DNA of 64,000 nt from Azolla caroliniana (lineage: Eukaryota > Polypodiophyta), in assembly GCA_043228905.1 (NCBI GenBank), contig JBHGNT010000015.1, positions 12,338,001-12,402,000 of the forward strand, written 5' to 3'. Of this stretch, positions 42,985 through 53,347 are shown one piece after another. A program made the translations under genes and the position numbers. The notes below the pieces were generated by a model that made no database searches, had not been told where the DNA came from, and saw only the letters and a program-made list of their open reading frames with translations. Position 1 is the first letter of the stretch. Each line of letters begins with the position of its first letter.

Positions 42985-43440
42985 TTCACATAATATATAT
43001 CTTTTCTTATCATCACACACACTCTCTCTCTCTCGATCTGTCTCTCCCTCCCTCCCTCTCACTCACTCTTTCCTTCTCTCGAGAGTTCTTCACCTCTCTT
43101 AGTAATAATACTTCTTTTAGTACTAATTCCTTCTCTATCTTAGTACTAATACTTCTTTTAGTACTAATTCCTTCTCTGTCTTAGTACTGATAATATATAT
43201 CTTTTCTTATCATCACTCTCTCTCTCACTCTTTCCTTCTCTCGAGAGTTCTTCACCTCTCTTAGTACTAATACTTCTTTTAGTACTAATTCATTCTCTGT
43301 CTTAGTACTGATAATATATATCTTTTCTTATCATCACTCACTCTCTCCCTCCCTCTCACTCACTTTTTCCTTCTCTCAAGAGTTCTTCACCTCTTTTAGT
43401 ACTAATACTTCTTTTAGTACTAATTCCTTCTCTGTCTTAG
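42985..43440. repeat. Three tandem repeats of about 125-200 bp in R9 LTR
   Basis: Each unit contains ATATATATCTTTTCTTATCATC, a CT-rich stretch, GAGAGTTCTTCACCTCT, and TTAGTACTAATACTTCTTTT followed by TCTGTCTTAGTACTGATA. Units start near 42985, 43191 and 43313. The first unit has an extra internal copy of the TTAGTACTAAT part. Confidence 0.8.
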
Positions 43441-43547
43441 TATTGTTCCTAACAGTTTGAACCAATTTCGCTAGTTCTTCCTTCCGTATCTTCCTTTCCT
43501 CCTCTTCCTTTTAACTTCTTATTAATCCTCTTATCCTCCCTAGTAAA

Positions 43548-44690
43548 ATGGAAATTGTTAGCGCTCAGGAATACCAATCTGTTTTCTCGGAGCTCCAGTG
43601 CTTAAAAGAGAAATTTGTAGCACTAGAACAAGAAAATCATCGTTTGTTGGGGGATCTTTAACAAATAGCGCTGGAAAAACAACAACAACATGGGGAGTTG
43701 ACGTTACGTGTACAACAACTTGAAGCGACTATCGCATCATTACAACAACAAGGATCAAGCACTCAAGGGATTCACAAAGAACCCAAGATCGGTCTTCCTG
43801 CAAAATTTGATGGGACCTAATCACAGTTTAGAGGGTTTTTGAATCAGGTATGTTTAGTGATACAAATGCATCCTTCTCGATATTCCACCAATGCATCAGG
43901 AGTGGGACTAGTAGGCACTCTCCTTAGTGGCTCAGCGTTAGCATGGTTTGCTCCATTGTTGGAAATGAAATCTCCATTACTAAACAGTTTTGAAGAATTT
44001 ATAAGTGAGTTTAAGGCTTGTTTTCGAGATACTGACAACATAAGGACTGCAATCAACAAAATCCGGTGATTACGCCAAGGTGACCGTCCAGCCTCCGCAT
44101 ACGCTGCAGATTTTCGCCTACTCGCTACCGATATCCCTTGGGATGATCACGCATTGATGGAGCAATTTCGTTATGGCTTACGCAACGATTTCAAGGATTT
44201 ACTCTTGACCTTCCCCGAAGAGCCAAAGTCATTAACAGAAGCAATCAGTCGCGCGGTGAGATGCAACAACCGCCTCTTCGAATGACGTTCGGAACGACAA
44301 TTCCAGATTTCGAGGGCAAGATCAGAGCCTACCTACGCCTCAATGGTAGCGAAACCTTCTCCGAGGGATTCATATAATGCGCCTCCAGTAAGTACTCCAA
44401 CTCCGATGGAAATTGACATCACACGTCGTCGTGGACCACTATCGGAAGAAGAAAAGCAACGACGCCGAGCAAACCGACTATGTCTTTATTGCGGTGGACC
44501 AGGGCATATCGCGGTAAACTATCCCCATAGGCCAAGAAGGCAGGTAAACCAAATAGTTGCTAGTTTTGATTGTACTAAACCCGAGACTATTTCCGTAGGG
44601 ATATCTGATAGTCCTAATAGTACTAATAGCCCAAATCTAGCGAACAAATTTGATGTCCTTAGTCAATTAGAAGAAGAGTTAAACGACTAA
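43548..44690 (+). pseudogene. R9 Gag (Ty3 / PEG10-like), four stops, no shift
   Basis: One frame of 380 codons from ATG 43548 to TAA 44690. Order: coiled coil (about 1-75, QLEATIASLQQQ), then IGLPAKFDGT, GLVGTLLSGSALAWFAPLLE, FISEFKACFRDTDNIRTAINKIR, LRQGDRPASAYAADFRLLATD, FRYGLRNDF and AISRAVRCNNRLFE (a Ty3-type capsid of the PEG10/DUF4939 sort), and knuckle CLYCGGPGHIAVNY with the last Cys as Tyr. Stops at 43659, 43818, 44067 and 44283 all fit CAA-to-TAA or CGA-to-TGA changes. Unlike its neighbours it has no frameshift. I infer a younger element. Confidence 0.8.
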
Positions 44691-44744
44691 GTCCAGCCAA
44701 AATAGGAGCCTTTTGGTTGGACAGCCCTAAATCTGTGCAGCCCA

Positions 44745-44883
44745 TTAGGGTCGCGACAAACAAGACCGGACCAGACGAGGAGCGCGAGCAAGGCGGAACG
44801 ACGCCAGAAGGAGCGGGGTCCAAGGACTGGCTGCCACAGACACTGACACCACAATCCGACCTCATGTTGAGCTTGAGGGGGAG
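44745..44883 (+). other. R8 3' tail and polypurine tract
   Basis: Matches R2 6531-6665 (CGxGACAAACAAxACCGGAC, GAGCGxGAGCAAGGCG). It ends in GAGCTTGAGGGGGAG next to the LTR. Confidence 0.8.
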
Positions 44884-45335
44884 TGTTGAGCAAGCAAGCT
44901 CAACCGGATCCGGATTGGCTAAATAAGTCAGAGCCAAATCAGTATCCGGAATGGAGAACTGGATCAGTTTCCAGATGATATCCGGAACCAGGAGACAAAT
45001 CGGAGAGCCGGATTCGAGTGTGAACCGGAACCTAGTAGTAGCCTAGACTACTAGATAATCATTGGCTCGTAGTTAGTGTCAATCGCTCGTATGAGCATTG
45101 AAGTACATAGTACTTATGTCAGTCCTTTTGAGGACTTGTATAAATAGTGTTGTTTAGCACATTGTACATATAGAGAGTTTTCAGAGTGTTACTTTGTATT
45201 GAGTTTATGTTCTGTTCTCTCTCTCTCTCTCTCCTACATACACGTACTCTTTGTGTGTGTTGAGCTTTTCTTTCATGTTCTATTGCTATCCGGATGAGCC
45301 GGTTTGTCAAACGCTTTCGCACGTTTACTTTGACA
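44884..45335 (+). repeat. R8 3' LTR
   Basis: TGTTGAGCAAGCAAGC...ACTTTGACA, 452 bp, followed by GTGAG. Confidence 0.93.
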
Positions 45336-45340
45336 GTGAG

Positions 45341-45694
45341 GCACTAATATGACAATATCTCATAATATTACATGAATGTGTGTATACTATTGACTAAATT
45401 GTGGCATGGCCATGAGCCCACCTCCATGTAGGCCCCATACGGCGCAGCATGTAACTAGCCACAACTCCATATCATCACAAAAACACTTATCCTAACGGAA
45501 GGAAAGTAATCTGGGCTTGGGTAAACTCCCCTACCAATGTTAAGCAATGCCAACCCAAGGTTAGGTTGGGTAATTGTATCACGCTTAAATAACAATATAT
45601 AAATTTATAATATACATTATATATCTAGTATGATATGATATCTTAATATATCACAAGGGTACATCACAATATATAAAAGTTAGAATATACATTA
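45341..45694. other. Host spacer with short direct repeats
   Basis: AT-rich. ACAATATATAAA...ATATACATTAT occurs at about 45590-45625 and again at about 45668-45694. No gene seen. Confidence 0.5.
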
Positions 45695-46151
45695 TGTTAC
45701 GGGCATGACCATATAATATCTCGTGGTGAGAATTTACCGTAGTATTCTATATACGTGGATAAGTCTAAGGGTTAAACGAGAGTGTAAAGAAGGGGAGGAT
45801 TACTTTTAATCCTCGGGATTGAGATAACCCATTAGACCAAGTGTGAACTTGCCTGGGGGCATTGGGTTTCGCTATAAATAAGAGGCCTAGCTACCCTCAT
45901 TTGATTAGCTGATTAACTACGTCGAGACTCTGTCTTGTGGTGGGTCAACTCTTGTAGCGAGCGCACCAGCACCAGGTACGACTCGACGCCACGGCGGTGG
46001 TATGGGACGCCGATCGAGGCTCGAGTCCGTCTCGATCCCTTCGCTTGGGGGTGGTCAGGTGGATCGGCACCCTTCTTTCTCTCTCTCCTTTCTATTTATC
46101 TATCTATATTCTATCCTTATCTAATGCTTACATTAGTTCATGTCTCTAACA
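45695..46151 (+). mobile_element. S6: solo LTR (457 bp)
   Basis: TGTTACGGGCATGACC...GTCTCTAACA with a perfect target duplication CATTA (45690-45694, 46152-46156). TATA box CTATAAATAAGAGG at about 45873, followed by a GC-rich leader. No relative in this window. Confidence 0.88.
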
Positions 46152-46156
46152 CATTA

Positions 46157-46854
46157 TATATCTATGATATTATAATCTTAATGGTTAAGGTTAAAGATTG
46201 TTCGTATAGAGGTCACATGGGTTTATATCTTCATTAAGACCACAGTCTTTTGTGTGCTTACGATACTATCACCTTCGTTGATGATGTGGTCCATAAATTG
46301 CAATTCACAAATTGGGAGTTTGGGGCATTCGCAATGTTCTCAACAAGATCGAATGTTCGACTATAAGGCATATAACCTAATAAATTGATTTAAGATGGTA
46401 TAATTTGTCATGCATAGTCATGAGTCTAACACAACTTCAAACTCATATGCTAGTCCATTAACAAGTTGAGTTGGAAGTAGAGGCGGAACAATATAAAGAT
46501 TAGAAATGGTTCTACAAACACATCGTTCTAATAGTGAGATGACGATCACTTGTGTCATGAAGTGCATATTATATGTGTGCAAACAAGCATTGTGCCTCTA
46601 TCTGTAGGTTACAAAGATTTAAGATGACATAGAAAATTTTCATTATCAAGCACAAAATACACATTAATCAACCCAACCCTTTTTATTCTAATTAATCAAG
46701 AAAATGATTAGTACACTTATTACAAATTTGAAAATAACTATTAAAATTTGCTTAAGATTTGGGATTTTGATACGAGAATTTTTACTTTTATTTTCCGAAA
46801 AAATACAACTTCCATTAGTTATAAAATTTTACAGACGAGAACGTTGTCGTGAAG
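46157..46854. other. Host spacer
   Basis: AT-rich, no gene or repeat boundary that I recognise. It ends with ACGT, the left duplication of S7. Confidence 0.5.
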
Positions 46855-47909
46855 ATCCGTCACTAGGCGCGGATTGTGAGGCAAAACCGATGGGGTTCTA
46901 AACCAGAAGGATTCGAAGTCGGTACAAGCTTTAGTGAGATTAAACGCTTGACTTTCAATTGAGAGAGATTGATTGAACTTTTATCTTTAGATTTAAGAAA
47001 CAAGTTACACGATCAATTCGATAACGAATTTTCTTCTTCTTAATTTCATAACCAAAAGAGCCTAACCCTTCTTCTTTTTCATCCCTTCTTTTATAGATGC
47101 TCTCATGCATATGATGCATGTGAGGGTACAAGACATGCATAAAATGTATGTTTGCCATTTGGCGCTCATGTATTACATGTGGTGCATGATAACCATGTCA
47201 CTCATTTTAGCTCTCATGTATGAGAATTTACATCTAAAAGTACAATGATAGAAATATAAATTCAACTAAATGGCATGGCTTAGTGGTAAGCCTACTAACT
47301 CTTAACTAGGAGGTGCAAGGTTTGAATCCTTACTTGCCCTCCTTGTGTATATATATGTGATATATATTTATTTATTTATTAATTTGGTCGCCGGTTTCCA
47401 TCGGCTGCCGCCTCGCCGGCCCATCGGATGCTGATACCACCGGATCACCGGCTCCTTCGGATGCCGATTCCGCCGGATCGCCACCGCCAGCGCATGCCGA
47501 TCGCCGGTTACCGTCCAGTTCCGTTTTGGTTGGCCAAAACCTTTACGAGTGGCTAGGCCACCTCCACTCTTAGTTCAAGTTACCTTGAACTCTCTATGCT
47601 CCACACATAGACACAAAGATAATAACTTTTGCCCTACCTTATATATGGTGAGAGCCTTATTCGTCCTGTCTATGTGGGATATCTCACAATTTTCTCTTTT
47701 TCTTTCGCAACTTCTTACCCACATAAGTTGACACTTAGATGTTCGTTTCTTATATAGTAAAGTGCACCTCTTCAAGATCTTCATCTTTTGTACTAAGATA
47801 TTAAACTTACTTAGAATTAGTATATTCACTATTATTGTTCTATATGATTGACACTTGATTTCGTACGTCTTATGTGATTTTCACACCATTGCCGAAAATC
47901 TTCACGACA
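46855..47909 (+). mobile_element. S7: TGTCG-type solo LTR (1055 bp) with a SINE
   Basis: TGTCGTGAAGATCCG...AAAATCTTCACGACA: the outer 12 bases are perfect inverted repeats. Target duplication ACGT (46851-46854, 47910-47913). The last 270 bp (GTCTATGTGGGATATCTC...) match the 3' parts of S1 and S3, and the middle has CCGGATCGCC-type repeats (47387-47525), as in S3. A SINE lies inside at 47270-47345. Confidence 0.8.
47270..47345 (+). repeat. tRNA-derived SINE head in S7
   Basis: A box TGGCTTAGTGG (47276-47286) and B box GGTTTGAATCC (47319-47329), with tRNA-like GTGGTAAGCC and GAATCCTTACTTGCC. This is the clearest tRNA-like module of the window. AT-rich sequence follows. Confidence 0.65.
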
Positions 47910-48059
47910 ACGTTATACACAAATCCTAGGAGGGACACGTTAGTTCCATCTTATATGGAGGCCCACTAACTCAAGAAAGGGAGAGGATGGCAATTGTTGA
48001 ATGAAGGATAATTATTGCGTTTCGACTCCATTGGAGTTGCCTGTGAGGCCATCGTATTG

Positions 48060-48950
48060 GCTCTTTAGAGTGGCTACAACTTCACTCGATATCTCCTGTA
48101 ATAACACTGCTTGATGCACGGTTGATTGGAAAAGACATGTCTACAATGTTGTTTCCAGAGAATCCAAAGAGCTATTGGCCTGACGAAATCCAACACAACT
48201 TGCGTTATGCCATTAATAGGAGTTGAGCGGATATTGTCAATTGTGGAAAATAAAATCCCTTCTGCCTTTATCCCCAGTGCCATCCACTTCTCCTAGTGTT
48301 CGTACATGTCAATTGGGGCCTGCCATGATAACCAACATACATTCCCCACTTGATTGTGCCTTGCACCTGGCATAATTGCAATAGACGGTTAATCCCCTAC
48401 CATATTTGATGGGTCTTTGGGCAGTCCCACAAAGCATGTCGAATTGAGTCTATTACATTTGGGCACGCTACACAATTAGGAGAGCTAAGGATACCATGTT
48501 GCCATGCTCCAACCGGTAGTGACCTATGCATTACTAACCATTGGAACGTGGTAATTCACTTAGTGTGATGTTGTTTCTATATTTTTCGCCAAAACTTGGT
48601 AATAATTAGATGGGGAACATGATATGTGTGCCAAATCTTTGGAGTTGCCAGCTCTTGGGTTGTTTGAGCAGCTAGAATGTGGTGTCCCAATCTAGTCGTG
48701 AATTTGAAGAAAGGGATGGCTTTGTTTCCTGGACCCGCATAAGGATTGTGCCACATCCATTGCAAACGGTCCCAACTTATCTTACGTAGCCATGCGTTTT
48801 CATGAATACATATGTGTCATTCTGGTGTTACCTTGATCGGATAAAGGTCTACAATCCATTTACAACCCGTTTATGCAAGTACTCAAATTGCCATGTTTGA
48901 TGTTGGTACCTCATTGTCTCGTAGCTCATGGCCTTGGATGCTATCTGGTG
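48060..48950 (-). pseudogene. LINE-type zinc-binding RT remnant, 3' part
   Basis: Minus-strand coding traces: FFKFTTRLGHHIL, then WLVMHRSLPVG, SPNCVACPNVIDSIRHALWDCP (CxxC...H....C) and IWYG-like end: the zf-RVT zinc-binding domain found after the RT of plant L1-type LINEs. Farther left ALWILWKQHCRHVF also fits. Frames are broken and one TAG replaces Gly/Trp in the domain. Interrupted on its 5' side by R10 and continued at 53348-53815. Confidence 0.65.
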
Positions 48951-49397
48951 TGCTACTCGTGGGCCGAACTAGACACTAACACAAGGGGAACACTTCACCA
49001 AAGGGGTGGTTATGGGGTTAATGCTTCCGACACAGATATAATTTTATTCGACTGGTTCCGGATTAACAACATACACGAATTGATTACACGCGTAAGATGA
49101 GACAATAAGCACAGAACGGAAAGTACTTAGATACACAATTATCTTAAAGCCAAATTCACTTATATTAATTATGTCCCTTAATACATCGTTCTTCGGATCC
49201 TTTTATAGGCATCTGGTTCTTTTTACAAAACGATGCCATACCGGCAACCGGTTACGAATCGATCTGGATTCAGATTGGTGCAACTCTTCCGGATCCATCC
49301 ATTCCTATTTTAATTCTAGTTAATTAATAACCAATACTTAAATTCCTCTTTCGACTTATCCCCCACTTGTCTTTCATACTCCGGCCACCGGCCAACA
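48951..49397 (-). repeat. R10 3' LTR
   Basis: Plus-strand TGCTACTCGTGGG...GGCCAACA; the first about 40 bp are less like the other copy than the rest. Directly inside is CATGGCATGCCTATGGGAG (49398-49416), the counterpart of the R7 border motif. Confidence 0.82.
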
Positions 49398-51440
49398 CAT
49401 GGCATGCCTATGGGAGAATACATTGTACATCAAACCCACGGGTTAGCCCCGTCAATCTTTGTTGAGTATGTCCAATATGCGTTGGTCCAGGGTTTCCAAT
49501 GGTTCTTCATTCTGTTGTTGCGCCTGTTGTTGCTCTCTGACTTCTTTCGACTGACGTATCTCCGTTCTTGCGTCAGTTTCAACATTCTCTCCATTTCCGG
49601 TTCCTACTAACTACTCCGACCCGACCACTTTGTTCTGGTCCGCATCGGCTTCCCTTGGTTGTTCACCTTCGGCTTCATTTGGAGCTCCTCCTGATGCGGT
49701 TATGGTTCCGTAGTCTGTTCCTCATCACTTATAATTTTTGTTGTCATCCGTTTTTCGGCTTCCAGCCGCCGGCACTCTCATTCGTATCGCTCGAATTGAA
49801 GTTGCATTCTGATGTGATCATCATCAAGCCTTTCAATCAATCTCTGGACAACTTTGAGGTGGGATTCGACTAACGGGAAGAAGTCGTCTGACAATTCCTC
49901 CCGGATGGTGACTATACTCTCTTCGTCCATCATGTAGAAATTGTCCTCAGCTTTTTTTCAGTTCTCTGCATCTGCTCGGAATACCTGTAATATTGCCGCT
50001 TGTTGTGACCATTGCATCCACATTGCCATCAAGCAGTCATTGATATTCGCCTTTGTCCGGTTTTTACATGCCATGACTATCATCCGTATTCGTTCATCTT
50101 CTTGATGAGGGCGGCGGTAGCTTGAGCCTGCACTTCATAGCTCATCAATTGGGTTTGGTAGGTTGCTTGGACCCTATCCAAAGTCATTTTTTCCCATTCC
50201 GTTTCTTCATAGCACTTCCGGTTCAGCTCCATTTTTTCCTTTGCCGCTTTTGGAAGTGCCTTCGCTGTAGCAACCGCCTGGGTGTGTTCCTCCGCTAGCG
50301 CCTCCAACTTCATAGCTCATCAATTGGGTTTAATAGGTTGCTTGGACCCTATCCAAAGTCATTTTTTCCCATTCCGTTTCTTCATACCGCTTCCAGTTCA
50401 GCTCCGTTTTCTCCTTTGCCGCTTTTGGAAGTGGCTTCGCCCTAGCAACCTCCTGGGTGTGTTCCTCCACTAGCGCCTACATTATCTTGGCCAGCTCCGT
50501 CCGGATTTCTTTCATCTTTTCTTGATGCCGGTCAAATCCGACTAAAGCTTCTTGTGTTCGGTGTCAAGTTGTTTGTGGTCCCGGTGCAACTTTTCAAAAT
50601 CCTTCATTTTCTGCTTAAGGCGCCGATTCTTTGCATGATTTCTTCCATAAGCCGCTCTATTTCCGTTTCAGCCATTCTTTGGAGCTTATCCTTCTCTTGT
50701 AGCAGTTTTTCTCTTTCCTCCTTCAGCCGGTCGTTGTTTTCATGGTTTTTTCGGAGATTTTCTTCTATTCTCCGCTTCTCTTCTTCGGTTGTCTACTTTT
50801 GCACTCTCTCTCTTTCTCGCAATGCTTCTTGAGCGGCTAATTCTTCCCTTAAGGTTAACCTTTCCTTTTCTCGCTCAACATCTTTTTCTGAAGTTATACT
50901 AACCACCGGTTGTGCATCCGTTTCCGGAGCTTCTTTCTGTAGATTAGCCGGTGGCACTAGCTCCGTTACTGCAATTGTAGTTTGGCCCACGTTGGCCATG
51001 ATGACTGCATATTCCTTGGCCCTTTTCAACTCTTCCTCCAGGCTCCAGATTTGTCCCAGGGCCTTCTTTAATTCTTCAGTTGTGGCTAGCAACCATTCTG
51101 CCTGATTTCCGACTTGTCGTTGTTCATCCTCCATTCCATCGGCCACACTGGCTACTTGCTCTCTGAGCCACTTAAACCATTGGCGTCACGTTCTGTGTTG
51201 TGTCAGGGCAGAAAATGATGCATTGACTCTGGTCTTGGTTCGTGCTTTTTCCTAAACCATTGGGTCAGCGGTTCTAGTGTTCACTCCGGACGGCGTTCCT
51301 CGTGTTGCTGCGCTTGAAGACCTAGTGAGGTCCAACTTTCTGTAACTGGTTCCTATTGAACCGTTGTCACCGCATCTGGTCTTATTTCCAGCTCTTCCTC
51401 CTTCCTGGGTTTCCCCACCGCTGAGCAGGTCTCCGGGGTA
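49398..51440 (-). pseudogene. R10 coiled-coil region
   Basis: Minus-strand open pieces: 51146-50793 (LEEELKRAKEYAVIMANVG... EREKERLTLREELAAQEALR), 50313-50080 (EEHTQAVATAKALPKAAKEK) and beyond to about 49740. It is Glu/Lys/Gln/Ala-rich with heptad spacing. Near 49870-49960 the stretch ADAEN-stop-KKAEDNFYMMDEES matches R7's ADAENRRKEGRGFYKMDEAN. A 175-bp tandem duplication (50133-50482) shifts the frame. Several stops. Confidence 0.75.
50133..50482 (-). repeat. 175-bp tandem duplication in R10 coiled coil
   Basis: Units 50133-50307 and 50308-50482 both start CTTCATAGCTCATCAATTGG. 175 is not a multiple of 3, so the second unit is out of frame. Confidence 0.85.
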
Positions 51441-51449
51441 CTATTTTGC

Positions 51450-51838
51450 TCTTGAGAACACTACTTGCTGTGAGTGCAGCCAAAAGATGGGTTCTGCACC
51501 ATATGGATGTAAAAAATGCTTTTTTACATGGTAACTTAGAAGAAGAAGTGTATATGTGTCAACCACCAGGTTTTGAAGATAAGAAGCATTCAGAATATGT
51601 ATGCAGGTTGAAAAAGGCTCTATATGGACTGAAACAAGCACCGAGAGCATGGCATAAAGAACTTTCAGAATCTCTGAAAAAATTTGCTTTCAAAATGTCA
51701 AAGGCTGATCCATCATTGTATGTAAAAAGGATAAATGAATGCATTGTTGTTATTTTGATTTATGTTGATGATTTAATCATTGGAGGTGATTCCATGGATG
51801 AAATAAGCAAGCTGAAAAAAAAATCTTGAAATGCAATT
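51450..51838 (+). pseudogene. Copia RT fragment lodged in R10
   Basis: About 390 bp, open for 127 codons, with [45 protein letters not shown] and catalytic YVDD in ILIYVDDLIIGG. Codon use is AT-rich and it is unlike the other RTs here. It lies opposite to the R10 ORFs, has no LTR, and GTGCAGCCAAAA occurs at both edges (51474-51485 and 51848-51859). Confidence 0.82.
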
Positions 51839-52685
51839 TCGTATGAAGTGCAGCCAAAAAGACCTCTTTTGCCTCGTCTTCCGGAGGTGCCCTTGTTAGC
51901 TCGTTGTGTGGAGTGTCCGGAAACTGATAATGAATTGCAAGACTGTCTCATTGGGCACCTGATAGACCATATAGAATTGGCCGACTAGCTCTCATTGCTC
52001 CACCTGTCTGTGGAACAATCGTAGGAATTTATCCTGCAAGGCTTCAAATGTGGTGAAGCTCTCGGGAAGGTGCTTTTTGTGCCACCTTGCTGCCAGTCCC
52101 TCCAATGTCATTCCGAATTCCGCAATCTTTGAACGTTCGACCCCCGCTTCTGTCAACCATTGCGAGACATGGTTCGCTTCCCATGTCTGTAGGAAAGCAT
52201 ATACATGCGCCCTATGTCCGGTTCGTCCCGTACTTTGGATATGGGTATGGCATGATGTCGTCGTTGAAGGGTAGTATTGGGGGTGGTGTCATGGTCTGAT
52301 CCTCTTCTTTCTCTGGCGTCAGGTTCGGTAGTGGCGTTGGTACATAATTGTTCTTTTTCTCGAATTGTTGGTGTAGTGGTGGTGTTGATACGCGCTCGGC
52401 CATTTTCTCCTACTGTTGGACTTGGTTTGTCTCGTGGCCCGGCGGTGTGGGTAATGTTGTTTCTGCTTCGGGTGTTAGTGTGTGCTCCGAACTGTCTTCC
52501 TCTGCTTTTCCGGGGGGGTCATGACTGCTTCGATAATTCGACTGCACATTGTGCTCATTGTCTGATTCCGACTCAAAGTTGGAAAAGGCTTCCGATTCTC
52601 TAATGTCTATGGGGAGGGTTTGTAGTATCGATTCTGCCTTTCCTAAACTGCTTAGGCCATTGTTGGTATATTGTTGGTTCTGCAA
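51839..52685 (-). pseudogene. R10 Gag
   Basis: On the minus strand, 52685-52410 is an acidic, Ser/Pro-rich N-terminal frame (SEAFSNFESESDNEHNV) and 52403-52212 a Pro-rich one. Then a Ty3-type Gag core: YAFLQTWEANHVSQWLTEAG, KIAEFGMTLEGLAARWHKKH, FEALQDKFLRLFHRQVEQ, stop, ELVGQFYMVYQVPNETVLQF. This fits Retrotrans_gag. Two stops in the core (about 51987 and 51901). Confidence 0.75.
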
Positions 52686-52892
52686 CAGGAGTGACTCCTC
52701 CGTGACCCGTTGAATCGTTCTAGGAAAAGACCAGTCCTATCATATCTCCTCGGCCGCCTACTGGTAGGACACCCACCTCCGCATGCTCTAGGCTAGACTT
52801 CTCGCTCGTTCAGCGAATGGGTTGTTTGTCGGTCTAGTCATCCATTCCCCGATGTTCACTACGCTTTGCAAGAATCGTGGTCACCAAAACTA

Positions 52893-53342
52893 TGTTAGTC
52901 CTGGGCCAGACACCCTTCCAGAACACTTCACCAAAGGCGTGGTTACAGGGTTAATACTTCCGACATAGATATAATTTTATCTTACTGGTTCCGGATCGGT
53001 TCCAGATTAACCACATACACGAATTGATTACACACATAAGATAAGACAATAAGCATAGAACGGAAAGTACTTAGATACACATTAATCTTAAAGCCAACTT
53101 CACTTATGTTAATTCCGTCCCTTAATACATCGTTCTTCGAATCCTTTTATAGGAATCCGGTTCTGTTTACAAGACGGTGCCATACCGACAACCGGTTACA
53201 AATTGGTCCGGATCCAGATCGGTGCAATTCTTCCGGATCCGTCTGTTCCTATTTTAATTCTAGCTAATTTTAATAACTAATACTTAAATTCCTCTTCCAA
53301 CTCTTCCCCACTTGTCTTTCATACTCCGGCCACTAGTCAACG
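52893..53342 (-). repeat. R10 5' LTR
   Basis: Plus-strand TGTTAGTCCTGGGCC...CTAGTCAACG (terminal CA mutated to CG). On its inner side the minus strand reads TAGTTTTGGTGACCACGATT (52873-52892), where a PBS should be; I cannot name the tRNA. Confidence 0.82.
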
Positions 53343-53347
53343 TGGTG

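Larger units (their letters stand above)
42718..44740 (+). mobile_element. R9: Ty3-type element, LTR plus Gag, 3' part deleted
   Basis: A putative LTR (42718-43454, TGTCATGATATGG...TTCCTAACA) with TATA box CTATAAAAGG at about 42901-42910, then leader and a Gag frame. No pol, polypurine tract or 3' LTR remains; R8 sequence resumes near 44745. GCAGA precedes the LTR, but the second copy of any target duplication is gone. The LTR call rests on ends, TATA box and position only. Confidence 0.65.
39176..45335 (+). mobile_element. R8: copia retrotransposon holding S5 and R9, pol mostly deleted
   Basis: LTRs 39176-39716 and 44884-45335 with perfect target duplication GTGAG (39171-39175, 45336-45340). 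Gag, protease and half the integrase are present up to 42717; then comes R9, and R8 resumes near 44745 with only the last 140 bp before the polypurine tract. RT and RNase H are absent, so a deletion removed them together with the R9 3' part. Confidence 0.9.
48951..53342 (-). mobile_element. R10: Ty3-like element with Gag and coiled coil, no pol
   Basis: LTRs 48951-49397 and 52893-53342 (about 85% alike by eye) with a perfect target duplication TGGTG (48946-48950, 53343-53347). The internal 3.5 kb encodes, on the minus strand, an acidic N-terminal part, a Ty3-type Gag core and a long coiled coil; no protease, RT, RNase H or integrase of its own is seen. TATA boxes CTATAAAA lie on the minus strand in both LTRs (49201-49208, 53145-53152). 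A foreign copia RT piece sits at about 51450-51838. Confidence 0.85.

Noticed and set aside
42985-43440. CRISPR-like array
   Set aside because: The units are long direct tandem repeats without short uniform spacers, in a plant LTR.
44659-44937. Minus-strand 92-codon frame at the R8 3' end
   Set aside because: Crosses the polypurine tract and LTR boundary; no homology, shadow of repeat sequence.
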